This document shows positions 10,709-21,754 of a stretch of DNA of 64,000 bases, piece by piece. The notes under the pieces are model-generated. The model had not been told where the DNA came from. It was given only the letters and a program-made list of their open reading frames with translations, and searched no databases. Every line of letters begins with the position of its first letter. Position 1 is the stretch's first letter. The translations under genes were made by a program, and so were the position numbers. This DNA is from Microlunatus flavus (GTDB taxonomy: Bacteria; Actinomycetota; Actinomycetes; Propionibacteriales; Propionibacteriaceae), in NCBI RefSeq assembly GCF_900110855.1, contig NZ_FOFA01000001.1:124001-188000 (forward strand), written 5' to 3'.

Positions 10709-11824
10709 ATGCCCGTCCCGCTCCGCCCGGCCGTCTCCGGCCTGCCCGCGTACGTCGCCGGTCGTCCCGCCCCCGAGCGGGACGACCTGGTCACCTACAA
10801 GCTGTCGAGCAACGAGAACCCGTTCCCGCCGCTGCCCGGCGTCCTCGACGCGGTCGCCGAGGCGAGCCGCTCGATGAACCGCTACCCCGACATCGCGAAC
10901 GCCCTGGTCGCCGAGGCCGTCGCCGCCCGCCTGGGCGTCACGGCCGACCGGCTCGCCTTCGGCACCGGCTCGGTGGGCGTGCTCTACCACCTGCTCCAGG
11001 CCGTCTGCGGCCCGGACGACGAGGTCGTGCACGCCTGGCGCAGCTTCGAGGCGTACCCGATCTCGGTGCTGCTGACCGGCGCCCGCTGGGTCGGCGTGCC
11101 CCTGGCGACCGGGGCCGAGCACGACCTGGACGCGATGCTCGCCGCCGTCGGCCCGCGCACCCGCGCGGTGCTGCTCTGCAGTCCCAACAACCCGACCGGG
11201 CCGGCGCTGCGCCACGACGAGGTGCTGCGCTTCGTCGAGGCGGTGGGCGACGACGTGCTGGTCGTCGTCGACGAGGCGTACGTCGAGTTCGTCACCGACC
11301 CGGCCGCGGTGCGGGGGCTCGAGGTGGCGCAGGGCCACGACAACGTGGTGGTGCTGCGGACGTTCTCCAAGGCGTACGGACTGGCGGGCTTCCGCGTCGG
11401 CTACTGCGTCGCCGAGCCGCGGCTGGCCCAGGCGGTGCGTTCCGTGGCGCTGCCCTTCGGGGTGTCGCTGCCGGCGCAGGCCGCCGTGCTGGCCTCGCTG
11501 CAGCAGGAGGCGGCCCTGCTCGAGCGCGTGGCCGCGCTCGTCGAGCGGCGCGACGCCCTCCTCGCCGGGCTCCGCGAGCGCGGGCTCGACGTGCCCGACG
11601 CGCAGGGCAACTTCGTCTGGCTGCCCGCCGAGGGCGCGACCGCCGACGTCGCGGCGACGTTCGCCGAGGCGGGCCTGGTCGTGCGCCCGTACGTGTCCGG
11701 CCAGCCGGGCGACGGGGTCCGGATCACCGTCGGCGAGCCCGAGGCCAACGCCCGCGTGCTCGACGTCGCGGCCCGGCTCGGGCGCGGCTCGGCGGAACTG
11801 TCAGAGGTCCCGCCTACCGTCTGA
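10709..11824 (+). CDS. hisC: Histidinol-phosphate / aromatic aminotransferase (class II PLP enzyme)
   Basis: A 371-residue fold-type I PLP aminotransferase of the HisC branch. Visible features are SSNENPFPP near the start, the PLP-site Asn in CSPNNPTG, the Asp-Glu-Ala-Tyr of VVDEAYVEF, and the Schiff-base lysine in FSKAYGLAG followed by RVGY. HisC makes histidinol phosphate; the closely related Pat protein transaminates phenylpyruvate. No other his gene lies nearby, so a Pat-like role is a real alternative. The start ATG lacks a clear ribosome site. Confidence 0.85.
   Translation: MPVPLRPAVSGLPAYVAGRPAPERDDLVTYKLSSNENPFPPLPGVLDAVAEASRSMNRYPDIANALVAEAVAARLGVTADRLAFGTGSVGVLYHLLQAVCGPDDEVVHAWRSFEAYPISVLLTGARWVGVPLATGAEHDLDAMLAAVGPRTRAVLLCSPNNPTGPALRHDEVLRFVEAVGDDVLVVVDEAYVEFVTDPAAVRGLEVAQGHDNVVVLRTFSKAYGLAGFRVGYCVAEPRLAQAVRSVALPFGVSLPAQAAVLASLQQEAALLERVAALVERRDALLAGLRERGLDVPDAQGNFVWLPAEGATADVAATFAEAGLVVRPYVSGQPGDGVRITVGEPEANARVLDVAARLGRGSAELSEVPPTV
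11815..11820 (+). promoter_or_regulatory. Candidate -10 element for radA
   Basis: TACCGT lies 7 nt before the radA GTG, inside the end of the hisC-like gene. It suggests an internal, leaderless promoter. Confidence 0.45.
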
Positions 11825-11827
11825 GCC

Positions 11828-13231
11828 GTGCCGAAGACAGCGAGCAGGCCCGGCTTCCACTGCACCGAGTGCGGCTGGACGACGGTGCGGTGGCAGGGCC
11901 GGTGCGGCGAGTGCCAGACCTGGGGCAGCGTCGTCGAGGCCGGGGCGCCCAAGCTGGCCCAGGTCAAGTCGCAGGCCCCCACGGCCAAGGCCGTCCCCAT
12001 CGCCAAGGTCGACCCCGACCTCGCCGCCCGCACGCTGACCGGCGTCGGCGAGCTCGACCGGGTCCTCGGCGACGGGCTCGTGCCAGGGGCGGTCGTCCTG
12101 CTCGCGGGCGAGCCGGGCGTGGGCAAGTCGACGCTGCTGCTCGAGGTCGCGGCCCGCTGGGCCAAGGCGGGGCGGCGCACGCTCTACGTCTCCGGCGAGG
12201 AGTCGGCGGCCCAGGTGCGGCTGCGCGCCGGCCGGACGCACGCCCTGGCCGACGAGCTCTACCTGGCCGCCGAGACCGACCTCGGCACCGTCCTCGGCCA
12301 CATCGAGGAGGTCGCGCCGTCCCTGCTCGTCGTCGACTCGGTGCAGACGGTGGGGACGGCCGAGGCGGAGGGCTCCCCGGGCGGCCCGACGCAGGTCCGC
12401 GAGGTGACCGGTGCGCTGGTGCGGGTGGCCAAGCGCCGCGGCATGGCCGTCGTCATCGTCGGCCACGTGACCAAGGACGGCGCCATCGCCGGACCCCGGC
12501 TGCTGGAGCACCTCGTCGACGTCGTCCTGGCCTTCGAGGGCGACCGGCACTCCGGGTTCCGGATGGTGCGCGCGACGAAGAACCGGTTCGGCCCCGCCGA
12601 CGAGGTCGGCTGCTTCGAGATGGCGGAGACCGGCATCGTCGAGGTGACCGACCCGAGCGGGCTGTTCACCTCCCAGCACGCCGAGCCGGTGCCGGGCACG
12701 TGCGTCACGGTGACGATGGAGGGCCGCCGCCCGCTGCTCGCCGAGCTGCAGGCGCTGGTGGCGCCCACCGAGCTGCCGAGCCCCCGCCGCACGGTCAGCG
12801 GCCTCGACGTCGGCCGGGTGTCGATGGTGCTGGCCGTGCTCGAGCGGCGCTGCGGCGTCCCGGTCGGGCGGCGCGACGTCTACGCCTCGACCGTCGGGGG
12901 CGCCCGGGTGTCCGACCCGTCGGCCGACCTGGCCATCGCCGTGGCCGTCGCGTCGGCCGCCACCAACGCGACCCTCGGGCCGCGGACCATCGCCATCGGC
13001 GAGGTCGGGCTCGCCGGCGAGCTGCGCCGGGTGCCGGGGACGGAGCGGCGGCTGGCCGAGGCCGGGCGGCTCGGGTTCACCGACGCGCTGGTCCCGACCG
13101 AGGCCCCGCCGGGCAGCAAGAAGCTCGTCGACGCCCGGCGGCTCGCGACGACCGACCGCGGCGGGATGCGGGTGCACGCCGTGCCGACGCTCGCCCACGC
13201 GCTCGCGGCGGCGGGGCTCAGGCGCGGGTGA
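11828..13231 (+). CDS. radA: DNA repair protein RadA (Sms)
   Basis: A 467-residue DnaB-like branch-migration ATPase used in recombination. It has the N-terminal zinc finger (Cys12, 15, 26, 29 in CTECG...CGECQ), Walker A GEPGVGKST at about 94-102, the RadA-specific KNRFG motif, and the C-terminal Lon-like domain around VSDPSADLAIAVA. The GTG start 4 bp after the hisC-like stop has a TACCGT box upstream. It precedes disA by 73 bp, a pairing widely conserved in Actinobacteria and Firmicutes that links recombination with c-di-AMP signalling. Confidence 0.97.
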   Translation: MPKTASRPGFHCTECGWTTVRWQGRCGECQTWGSVVEAGAPKLAQVKSQAPTAKAVPIAKVDPDLAARTLTGVGELDRVLGDGLVPGAVVLLAGEPGVGKSTLLLEVAARWAKAGRRTLYVSGEESAAQVRLRAGRTHALADELYLAAETDLGTVLGHIEEVAPSLLVVDSVQTVGTAEAEGSPGGPTQVREVTGALVRVAKRRGMAVVIVGHVTKDGAIAGPRLLEHLVDVVLAFEGDRHSGFRMVRATKNRFGPADEVGCFEMAETGIVEVTDPSGLFTSQHAEPVPGTCVTVTMEGRRPLLAELQALVAPTELPSPRRTVSGLDVGRVSMVLAVLERRCGVPVGRRDVYASTVGGARVSDPSADLAIAVAVASAATNATLGPRTIAIGEVGLAGELRRVPGTERRLAEAGRLGFTDALVPTEAPPGSKKLVDARRLATTDRGGMRVHAVPTLAHALAAAGLRRG

Positions 13232-13248
13232 GGCGCCCCGGTCGGCCT

Positions 13249-13254
13249 TAGAAT
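13249..13254 (+). promoter_or_regulatory. Candidate -10 element for disA
   Basis: TAGAAT in the 73-bp radA-disA gap, about 50 nt before the disA start, which has its own ribosome site. No good -35 is visible. Confidence 0.35.
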
Positions 13255-13304
13255 CGGCCGCGGCCCGCTGCGGGGTGGGCCGCAGGACGACTCGGGAGCG
13301 TCGG

Positions 13305-14381
13305 ATGGTGGGCACGGAGGGCGACGGCGGCGTGCACCCGGCGCTGCTGGACGAGCTGCGCGCGCTCGCGCCCGGCACCCCGATGCGCGACGGCCTGGAG
13401 CGGATCCTCCGTGGGCGGACGGGCGCCCTGGTGGTGCTCGGCGACAACGCGGTGATCGACGAGATCTCCACAGGCGGGTTCGCGCTCGACGTGGCCTTCA
13501 CGGCCACCGCCCTGCGCGAGCTGGCCAAGATGGACGGCGCCATCGTCCTCAGCGAGGACCGTTCGCGCATCGTGCGCGCCGGCGTCCACCTGATGCCCGA
13601 CCGGTCGGTCGAGACCGTCGAGACCGGCACCCGGCACCGCACCGCCGAGCGCGTCGCCCGCCAGGCCGGGCTGCCCGTCGTCTCGGTGTCCTCCTCGATG
13701 GCGACGATCTCGCTGTTCCTCGGCGACCAGCGCCACCTCGTCGAGCACTCGGCCCAGATCCTCAACCGGGCCGACCAGGCGCTGCAGACCCTCGAGCGCT
13801 ACCGCGGCCGCCTCACCGAGGTCATCTCCCGGCTCTCCTCGCTCGAGGTCCAGGACGCGGTCACCGTGCGCGACGTGGCCCTGGTCGCGCAGCGCCTGGA
13901 GATGGTGCGCCGGCTGGAGGACGAGATCGAGAGCTACGTCCTCGAGCTCGGGTCCGACGGTCGCCTGCTCACCCTGCAGCTGTCCGAGCTGGCGGTCGAC
14001 TTCGCCCGGCTGCCCGAGCTGCTGGAGCGCGACTACCGCCCGTACGAGGAGGCCGACTTCTCGCTCGGCCACCTCCGCGGCCTGAGCACGGCCCAGCTGG
14101 TGGAGCCGGCCGTGGTGGCGCGGACCATCGGCTTCGGCCCGGTCGTCAACCTCGAAGGCCGGGTCGTGAGTCGCGGCTTCCGCCAGGTCGCGCAGATCGG
14201 GCGCCTGCCCGCGGCCCTCGGCGTCCGGCTGATCGAGCACTTCGGCAACCTGCAGGCCCTGTTCGGGGCGAGCATCGCCGAGCTGCAGGACGTGGAGGGC
14301 GTCGGCGAGAGCCGGGCCCGCATCATCCGCGACGGCCTGCTGCGGCTGGCCGACGCGGCGTACAGCGACCGTCTGGACTGA
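13305..14381 (+). CDS. disA: DNA integrity scanning protein DisA (diadenylate cyclase)
   Basis: Makes c-di-AMP from two ATP and scans DNA for branched structures. The 358-residue protein has the DAC domain with the catalytic DGA (77-79) and RHR (110-112) motifs. A helical linker follows, then a C-terminal helix-hairpin-helix DNA-binding region (LQDVEGVGESRARIIRDG). The ATG at 13305 has GGGAGC at good spacing. Its stop codon lies inside a 20-bp palindrome shared with the convergent gene. Confidence 0.97.
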   Translation: MVGTEGDGGVHPALLDELRALAPGTPMRDGLERILRGRTGALVVLGDNAVIDEISTGGFALDVAFTATALRELAKMDGAIVLSEDRSRIVRAGVHLMPDRSVETVETGTRHRTAERVARQAGLPVVSVSSSMATISLFLGDQRHLVEHSAQILNRADQALQTLERYRGRLTEVISRLSSLEVQDAVTVRDVALVAQRLEMVRRLEDEIESYVLELGSDGRLLTLQLSELAVDFARLPELLERDYRPYEEADFSLGHLRGLSTAQLVEPAVVARTIGFGPVVNLEGRVVSRGFRQVAQIGRLPAALGVRLIEHFGNLQALFGASIAELQDVEGVGESRARIIRDGLLRLADAAYSDRLD

Positions 14382-14397
14382 GCCCGGCCGGGCTCAG
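14378..14397. terminator. Palindrome holding both convergent stop codons
   Basis: CTGAGCCCGGCCGGGCTCAG is a perfect 20-bp palindrome. Its left half contains the disA stop (TGA at 14379-14381) and its right half contains the stop of the convergent gene (14394-14396). It may act as a short bidirectional terminator, but without a loop or T-tract this is uncertain. Confidence 0.45.
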
Positions 14398-15230
14398 GTC
14401 AGGATGAGGCGCCAGCGGACCTCGCGGGCGTCGTCGAAGTTGGCGATCGCCCAGTAGTAGCCGGCCTCCGGCGACTCCTTGCGCTCCTTGCAGCCCTTGC
14501 CCGAGCGCGTGCCGTCCCAGCGCATCGTCCAGTCGACCGACTTCTGCGGCGTGAGCTTGCGGCTCTGCGCGGGCACCGCCTTGGGGCAGTCCTCGGAGGA
14601 CCAGATCCGGTCCGAGCCGGACACGATCGTCAGGCGGAAGTTCGCGCCGGTGACCTTGGCGTAGCAGGACTTGTCGGACCCGTTGATCAGCGACAGCGAG
14701 AACTTCGCGGACTTGCCCGCCTTGACCTTGCGCGGCCCGGTGAGCGTGGAGCGCACGTCGTCGGCCGGGCAGGAGGCCAGCACCGTCGCGGCCTTCTTCT
14801 TCTTGGCCGCGGCCTTCTTCTCGGCGGCCTGCTGCTCGGCCTTCTTCTTGTCCGTCGAGGTCGGCGGCGTCGAGCGCTCCGACTTCGGCTTCTGCTTGGG
14901 GTCGGGCGTCACCGTGTCGCTGGGCGTGGGCGCCGCCGAGGACGGCGCGGCGGCGGAGGGGGTCGCAGAGCCCGGGGTGGGCGAGCCGGACGCCGTCGGG
15001 CTGGCGGTCGCCTCGGCGCTCGGGCTCGCGGAGGGCGTCGGCGGCAGCGTCGGCGCGGACACGCTGGGCGGCGCCGGCTCGGCCTGCACCGCCGAACCCG
15101 CGCTCATGGCGTTCCCGACGAGGGCGATGACGATCCCGATCGCGACGACCGCGGCCACCAGCACGGCGACCCGCCGCACCCAGTAGCGCTCCCGCGGTTC
15201 GGGCCCGACCGGGTGCAGGACGCTGCTCAT
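14394..15230 (-). CDS. Membrane-anchored protein with Ser/Pro/Thr-rich linker
   Basis: A 278-residue protein. A short cytoplasmic N-terminus ends at YWVRR, one transmembrane helix follows (about residues 20-42), then a low-complexity linker of Pro/Ser/Ala/Thr and Lys-rich stretches (about 50-150). The C-terminal globular domain (about 150-278) has four cysteines and a beta-sandwich look (KAGKSAKFSLSLINGS...). The domain resembles extracellular beta-sandwich modules of actinobacterial surface proteins, and the function is unknown. TAACCT 6 nt before the ATG suggests a leaderless transcript. It is convergent with disA. Confidence 0.75.
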   Translation of the reverse strand: MSSVLHPVGPEPRERYWVRRVAVLVAAVVAIGIVIALVGNAMSAGSAVQAEPAPPSVSAPTLPPTPSASPSAEATASPTASGSPTPGSATPSAAAPSSAAPTPSDTVTPDPKQKPKSERSTPPTSTDKKKAEQQAAEKKAAAKKKKAATVLASCPADDVRSTLTGPRKVKAGKSAKFSLSLINGSDKSCYAKVTGANFRLTIVSGSDRIWSSEDCPKAVPAQSRKLTPQKSVDWTMRWDGTRSGKGCKERKESPEAGYYWAIANFDDAREVRWRLILT

Positions 15231-15236
15231 GGCCCG

Positions 15237-15242
15237 AGGTTA
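15237..15242 (-). promoter_or_regulatory. Candidate -10 element for the anchored protein
   Basis: TAACCT on the minus strand, 6 nt before the ATG at 15230. Confidence 0.5.
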
Positions 15243-15408
15243 AGGACGCCTCCCGGTCCGGTCGCTCAGGCTCGCCGCGCACCTCCGGGTTCGCCTGAGC
15301 GCTCTCCTCCGCCGGCCGCCCACCGGTCACCTGGGAGCGCGACATGTGGCTTGGTCGACCCGCCTTCGACCAGTGGTCGCCGAGGGCCGCAGCACTCGTA
15401 CGCGTCCG

Positions 15409-15414
15409 TAGGCT
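15409..15414 (+). promoter_or_regulatory. Candidate -10 element for mutY
   Basis: TAGGCT in the 238-bp divergent gap, 54 nt before the mutY start. The mutY start has its own GAGGAAGG ribosome site, so this would be an ordinary leadered transcript. No clear -35. Confidence 0.3.
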
Positions 15415-15468
15415 TGACCACCAGCGGCTCACGCGCCGGTCCTGCGGAGGAGCGAGGAAGGCATCAGG

Positions 15469-16410
15469 GTGGAGCGCGAGACGCCTCCGAACGGAGCGGA
15501 GACCGTGGGCACGGTCGTCGCCTGGTACGACGCGAACGCCCGTGACCTGCCGTGGCGGCGTCCGGGGACGAGCGCGTGGGCGGTCCTGGTCAGCGAGTTC
15601 ATGCTCCAGCAGACGCCGGTCGAGCGGGTCCGCGAACCATGGGCCCGCTGGCTGGAACGATGGCCGACCCCGGCCGACCTGGCGGCGACCCCGTCGGGCG
15701 AGGCGGTACGCGCCTGGGGCCGGCTCGGCTATCCGCGCCGGGCCCTGCGGCTGCACGGCGCCGCGGTCGCCATCACCGAACGCTTCGGCGGCGAGGTGCC
15801 CGCCGACCTCGACGACCTGCGCAGCCTGCCCGGGGTGGGTTCCTACACCGCGGCCGCGGTGGCCAGCTTCGCGTTCGGGCGCCGCGCGGTCGTCCTCGAC
15901 ACCAACGTCCGGCGCGTGCTGGTCCGCCTGCACGCGGGCGAGGCGTACCCGGGCGCCACCCCGACGCGGGCCGAGACCGCGGTCGCCGAGGCCTACCTGC
16001 CCGACGAGCCAGCGCTGGCGGCTCGGTGGGCGGTCGCCTCGATGGAGCTCGGCGCCGTCGTCTGCACGGCGCGTCGACCCCGCTGCGACGCCTGCCCGGT
16101 CGCCGACCGGTGCGCGTGGCGTCACGCGGGCCACCCGGCCTGGGACGGGCCGCCGCGGCGCGGGCAGACGTACGAGGGGACGGACCGTCAGTGCCGGGGA
16201 GCGCTGCTGGCCGTGCTGCGCAGCAGCGACGAGCCGGTCGACGACGCCGAGCTGACGCGCGCGTGGCCGGACGCCGTGCAGCGCGAGCGCGCGCTCGGCT
16301 CGCTCGTCCACGACGGCCTCGTGGTGCCCGCACGGGCGGCGGGGATGCTCACGGATGAGCGGCGCTGGGCGCTGCCGGGCGGGCCGGGTGCCGGAGTCGC
16401 CGGGCCGTAG
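15469..16410 (+). CDS. mutY: A/G-specific adenine glycosylase
   Basis: Removes adenine mispaired with 8-oxoguanine in base excision repair. The 313-residue protein has the catalytic Glu in SEFMLQQTPV (about residue 43), the helix-hairpin-helix LPGVGSYTA, the catalytic Asp in VLDTNVRR and the Fe4S4 cluster C-x6-C-x2-C-x5-C (CTARRPRCDACPVADRC). The C-terminal NUDIX-like 8-oxoG domain is not apparent; short MutY proteins are usual in Actinobacteria. The GTG start follows GAGGAAGG. Confidence 0.95.
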   Translation: MERETPPNGAETVGTVVAWYDANARDLPWRRPGTSAWAVLVSEFMLQQTPVERVREPWARWLERWPTPADLAATPSGEAVRAWGRLGYPRRALRLHGAAVAITERFGGEVPADLDDLRSLPGVGSYTAAAVASFAFGRRAVVLDTNVRRVLVRLHAGEAYPGATPTRAETAVAEAYLPDEPALAARWAVASMELGAVVCTARRPRCDACPVADRCAWRHAGHPAWDGPPRRGQTYEGTDRQCRGALLAVLRSSDEPVDDAELTRAWPDAVQRERALGSLVHDGLVVPARAAGMLTDERRWALPGGPGAGVAGP

Positions 16411-16413
16411 GTT
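16408..16413 (+). promoter_or_regulatory. Candidate -10 element for the aldo/keto reductase
   Basis: TAGGTT overlaps the mutY stop codon and lies 6 nt before the GTG at 16420. GAGGGG also lies there, so a leadered reading from mutY is equally possible. Confidence 0.35.
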
Positions 16414-16419
16414 GAGGGG

Positions 16420-17307
16420 GTGTCCCTGACTCCTGACGACAGCGCCCGCCCCGACGCGATCCCCACGATGCCGGCGCCACTCGCGCCCACGCGCAAGCTC
16501 GTGCACGGCGCCGAGATGCCGGTGCTCGGCCTCGGAACCTCCCCGGTGCAGGGCGAGGCGGTCGTGCGCCAGGTGGCGGAGGCGGTCGCTGCGGGCTACC
16601 GCCTCATCGACACGGCGGAGAACTACGGCAACGAGGCCGGCGTCGGCGAGGGGCTGCGCGCCTCGGGCGTCGACCGTTCCGAGATCTTCCTGACCAGCAA
16701 GCTCAACCGGCGCTGGCACAGCGTCGACGGCGTGCGGCAGGCGTGCGAGGCCAGCCTGGAGCGGCTGGGCACCGACTACCTCGACCTGTTCCTCGTGCAC
16801 TGGCCCAACCCCGACCAGGGCACCTACGTCGACGCCGTGCGCGGGCTGGAGGCGCTGCGCGAGGAGGGCCTGCTGCACGCCATCGGGGTCTCGAACTTCA
16901 AGCCCGCCCACCTGCAGCGCGTGGTGGACGAGACCGGCATCTTCCTCGACGTCAACCAGGTGCAGCTGAGCCCGTACACGACGCGGCCCGACGTGCGCGC
17001 GGCCAACGACGTCTACGGCACCGCGACCGAGTCGTGGAGCCCGATCGGCGCGAGCAGCGCCGAGCTGCGCGAGGACGAGGTGCTGGCGCGCGTCGGACGT
17101 CGTTACGACAAGACCCCGACCCAGGTGATCCTCCGCTGGCACGTGCAGCTGGGGCTCGTCCCGATCCCCAAGTCGACCGACCCGGCTCACCTGGCCGAGA
17201 ACATCGCCGTCTTCGACTTCGAGCTGGCGCCGGACGACCTGGAGGCGATCGCCGGCCTCGACCGGGGCGACGAGGGCCTCACCGACTCGGACACGTTCGG
17301 GCACTGA
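16420..17307 (+). CDS. Aldo/keto reductase
   Basis: A 295-residue NADPH-dependent TIM-barrel oxidoreductase. The catalytic tetrad is visible: Asp and Tyr in DTAENYG, Lys in TSKLN, and His in LVHWPNP. The cofactor-binding region reads PIPKSTDP near the C-terminus. It belongs to the 2,5-diketogluconate/methylglyoxal reductase-like branch, with substrate unknown. It begins 9 bp after mutY and is followed after 5 bp by a hydrolase gene, so the three may be co-transcribed. Confidence 0.9.
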   Translation: MSLTPDDSARPDAIPTMPAPLAPTRKLVHGAEMPVLGLGTSPVQGEAVVRQVAEAVAAGYRLIDTAENYGNEAGVGEGLRASGVDRSEIFLTSKLNRRWHSVDGVRQACEASLERLGTDYLDLFLVHWPNPDQGTYVDAVRGLEALREEGLLHAIGVSNFKPAHLQRVVDETGIFLDVNQVQLSPYTTRPDVRAANDVYGTATESWSPIGASSAELREDEVLARVGRRYDKTPTQVILRWHVQLGLVPIPKSTDPAHLAENIAVFDFELAPDDLEAIAGLDRGDEGLTDSDTFGH

Positions 17308-17312
17308 TCCGC

Positions 17313-18275
17313 GTGGGACGCCGGCGCAGCGACGTCACCGTCGAGCGGGTCTGGTCCGACGGCCTCTACGCCCGGGTCAGCACCGCGGGCGCGGACGGCT
17401 CGCGGGCCTTCGTCCTGGTGCCCGGCATCGGCGTCACCTCGAACTACTTCGAGCGCCTGGCCCTCCGCCTCAACGAGCTCGGCCCGGTCGTGGCGCTCGA
17501 CCTGCCCGGCTTCGGCGGCGTGCCGCACCCGCGCCACCCCCTGAGCATCGACGAGTACGCCGCGCTCGTCGGCCGCGTCCTCGACCGGCTCGGCCTCGAG
17601 GACCCGGTCCTGGTGGGCCACTCCATGGGCACGCAGATCGTCGCGGCGCTGGCGAGCACCCGCGCACTGTCCGACGTCGTGCTCATCTCGCCGGTGACCG
17701 ACCCGCGGCAGCGCCGCGCGTCGACGGTGCTGCTGCGGTTCGTCCAGTCCTGCCTGCACGAGCCACCGCGCGTGGTCGCCCTGGCCCTCTACGCGTACGC
17801 GCTGTGCGGGCTCCGCTGGATCTTCCGCATCCTGCCCGCGGTTCTGCGCTTCCGCGTCGAGGACGTCCTGCCGCACGTGAGCGCGCGCACGCTCGTCGTC
17901 TCCGGCGAGGAGGACCGGCTGGTCCCGCCGTCGTGGGCGCAGGAGGTGGCGCGGCTGCTGCCGCGGGGACGGGCCTGGCGCATCCCGGGCGCCGCCCACT
18001 CGGTCATGCACCGTGACGCCGAGGAGGTCGCCCGGCTCTGCGTCGCCCACGTGCGGGGCGACCTCCCCGCCGACGACGAGGTGCGCCGGGTGCCGGAGGA
18101 GACGGTCGAGGCGAACGACGGGCCGCCCGCTCTCCGCGGGGCGCTGCTGGCGGCCACGGGCCGCCTGACCGAGGTCGTGGGCATCCTCGCCGACGACGAC
18201 GCGACGATCGCGCGCGGCAAGACCGAGCAGGCGCGGGCGGAGGAGCGCGCCGAGGGCGTGGCGGACGACCGCTGA
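17313..18275 (+). CDS. Alpha/beta hydrolase
   Basis: A 320-residue hydrolase with an intact triad: an oxyanion-hole region VLVPGIGVTS, nucleophile Ser in VGHSMGTQ, Asp in SGEEDRLV, and His in GAAHSVMH. The last 50 residues (after VAHVRGD) are a charged, predicted-helical tail outside the fold. Substrate unknown. The GTG start lies 5 bp after the aldo/keto reductase. The gene converges on the DUF2255 gene with only 4 bp between the stops. Confidence 0.85.
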   Translation: MGRRRSDVTVERVWSDGLYARVSTAGADGSRAFVLVPGIGVTSNYFERLALRLNELGPVVALDLPGFGGVPHPRHPLSIDEYAALVGRVLDRLGLEDPVLVGHSMGTQIVAALASTRALSDVVLISPVTDPRQRRASTVLLRFVQSCLHEPPRVVALALYAYALCGLRWIFRILPAVLRFRVEDVLPHVSARTLVVSGEEDRLVPPSWAQEVARLLPRGRAWRIPGAAHSVMHRDAEEVARLCVAHVRGDLPADDEVRRVPEETVEANDGPPALRGALLAATGRLTEVVGILADDDATIARGKTEQARAEERAEGVADDR

Positions 18276-18279
18276 GCAG

Positions 18280-18669
18280 TCACCTGCCCGACGGCACGAG
18301 CCGGAGCGTGGTGCTGACCGCCTCGGGCGTGACCATCGAGCCCGCGCCGGCCCGGTACTTCGCCCGGTAGGCGGTGTCGACCGCGGCGCTGAGGACGGGG
18401 TCCGCGTCCCCGAGGTCGTCGACGGTCACGTCGGCCTCCAGGCCCGGGACCCGCACCCGCGCGTGCCGTGACCGGAGGACGGCACCGAACCATCCCGTCC
18501 CGCGCCGGTACCAGCTCCGGACGAGCACCTGCTCGTCGACCCGCACCACCCAGACGGGCGTCCAGGCGCGCAGCGCCCCGTCATCCCGGCGTACGGCGAT
18601 CTCCAGCTCGGCCGCGGCGTCGACCGCGGCCAGCTCGTCTCGCTCCCAGCCTCCGGTCCGCTCCCCCAC
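18280..18669 (-). CDS. DUF2255 family protein
   Basis: A 129-residue protein matching the pattern I know for DUF2255: a W-x-x-x-E-L-A start, ELEIAVRR, WVVRVDEQVLVRSW in the middle and a final AYRAKY. The fold resembles flavin-reductase-like split barrels. Function is unknown. It starts with GTG after GAGGACG and sits downstream of the clpC terminator. Confidence 0.75.
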   Translation of the reverse strand: MGERTGGWERDELAAVDAAAELEIAVRRDDGALRAWTPVWVVRVDEQVLVRSWYRRGTGWFGAVLRSRHARVRVPGLEADVTVDDLGDADPVLSAAVDTAYRAKYRAGAGSMVTPEAVSTTLRLVPSGR

Positions 18670-18760
18670 GTCACCATCGTCCTCGCCGACGTTCGACGAG
18701 CAGCACCGTGGTGGTGTGGGGGCGCGCCGGCGGACACGCCGGTACCGCCCGCGGACGCAG

Positions 18761-18796
18761 CGAGGCCCGGCACCGCGAACGCGGTGCCGGGCCTCG
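18761..18796 (-). terminator. Terminator after clpC
   Basis: A perfect 16-bp stem (CGAGGCCCGGCACCGC with its complement) and a GAAC loop, about 25 nt past the clpC stop. There is no T-tract, which is usual for actinobacterial terminators. Confidence 0.75.
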
Positions 18797-18819
18797 GCTG
18801 GTCGATCGGTCAGGCGGGA

Positions 18820-21372
<2,553 letters not shown>

Positions 21373-21754
21373 GCTTGCGGTGCTCCTCGCTACTTGCGGT
21401 GCGGACGCCCGTCGGCGGCTGCCCTCCAGCCCGTCTCATGCTAGTCGGGAGGGCGTGCGCCGGACCTGGTCGTGCTTCCAGAGAACCACGCCGGGACACC
21501 CGCTGGGGGTGGTCGGACGTTCCGTGCTGGTGACAACGCTGTGACGAGGGGCGGTGATTCCACCTACGAGCGGCCGAAGACGCCGATCCCGAGCCTTCCT
21601 GACGCCTGTTCAGGGGCCGTTGCCGCCCGTTCCGGCGTGGCACCGGGGCCGCGACGGCCTTCAGGGGCAGGGAAGACGGTCGCACCCGGGGGAGGGGCGT
21701 TCGCCCAGGGCGCAACCGTCGACGTGCGTGTGCGGCTCGAGGAGCGCGCAGCGC
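21373..21754. other. 382-bp gap between lsr2 and clpC
   Basis: This gap should hold the clpC promoter and the lsr2 terminator. A TAGCAT -10-like hexamer lies near 21440 on the minus strand but has no clear -35. No HspR-type inverted repeat was found. No coding sequence was recognised. Confidence 0.4.
21675..21720 (-). terminator. Terminator-like hairpin after lsr2
   Basis: GACGGTCGCACCC pairs with GGGCGCAACCGTC over 13 bp with two G-U wobbles. A small GGGC/GCCC hairpin lies inside the loop. It lies 35 nt past the lsr2 stop. Confidence 0.5.

Noticed and set aside
14323-17304. Very long minus-strand open frame opposite mutY and the aldo/keto reductase
   Set aside because: It is an antisense shadow of GC-rich genes: Arg/Gly/Ala-rich, no ribosome site, no family pattern, and it covers several confident genes. 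Similar frames at 1161-3056, 5651-7633 and 55125-57962 were dropped for the same reason.
21388-21398. CGC-N5-GCG as a ClgR site before clpC
   Set aside because: It overlaps the ribosome site, only the core matches, and such short GC motifs are expected by chance here.
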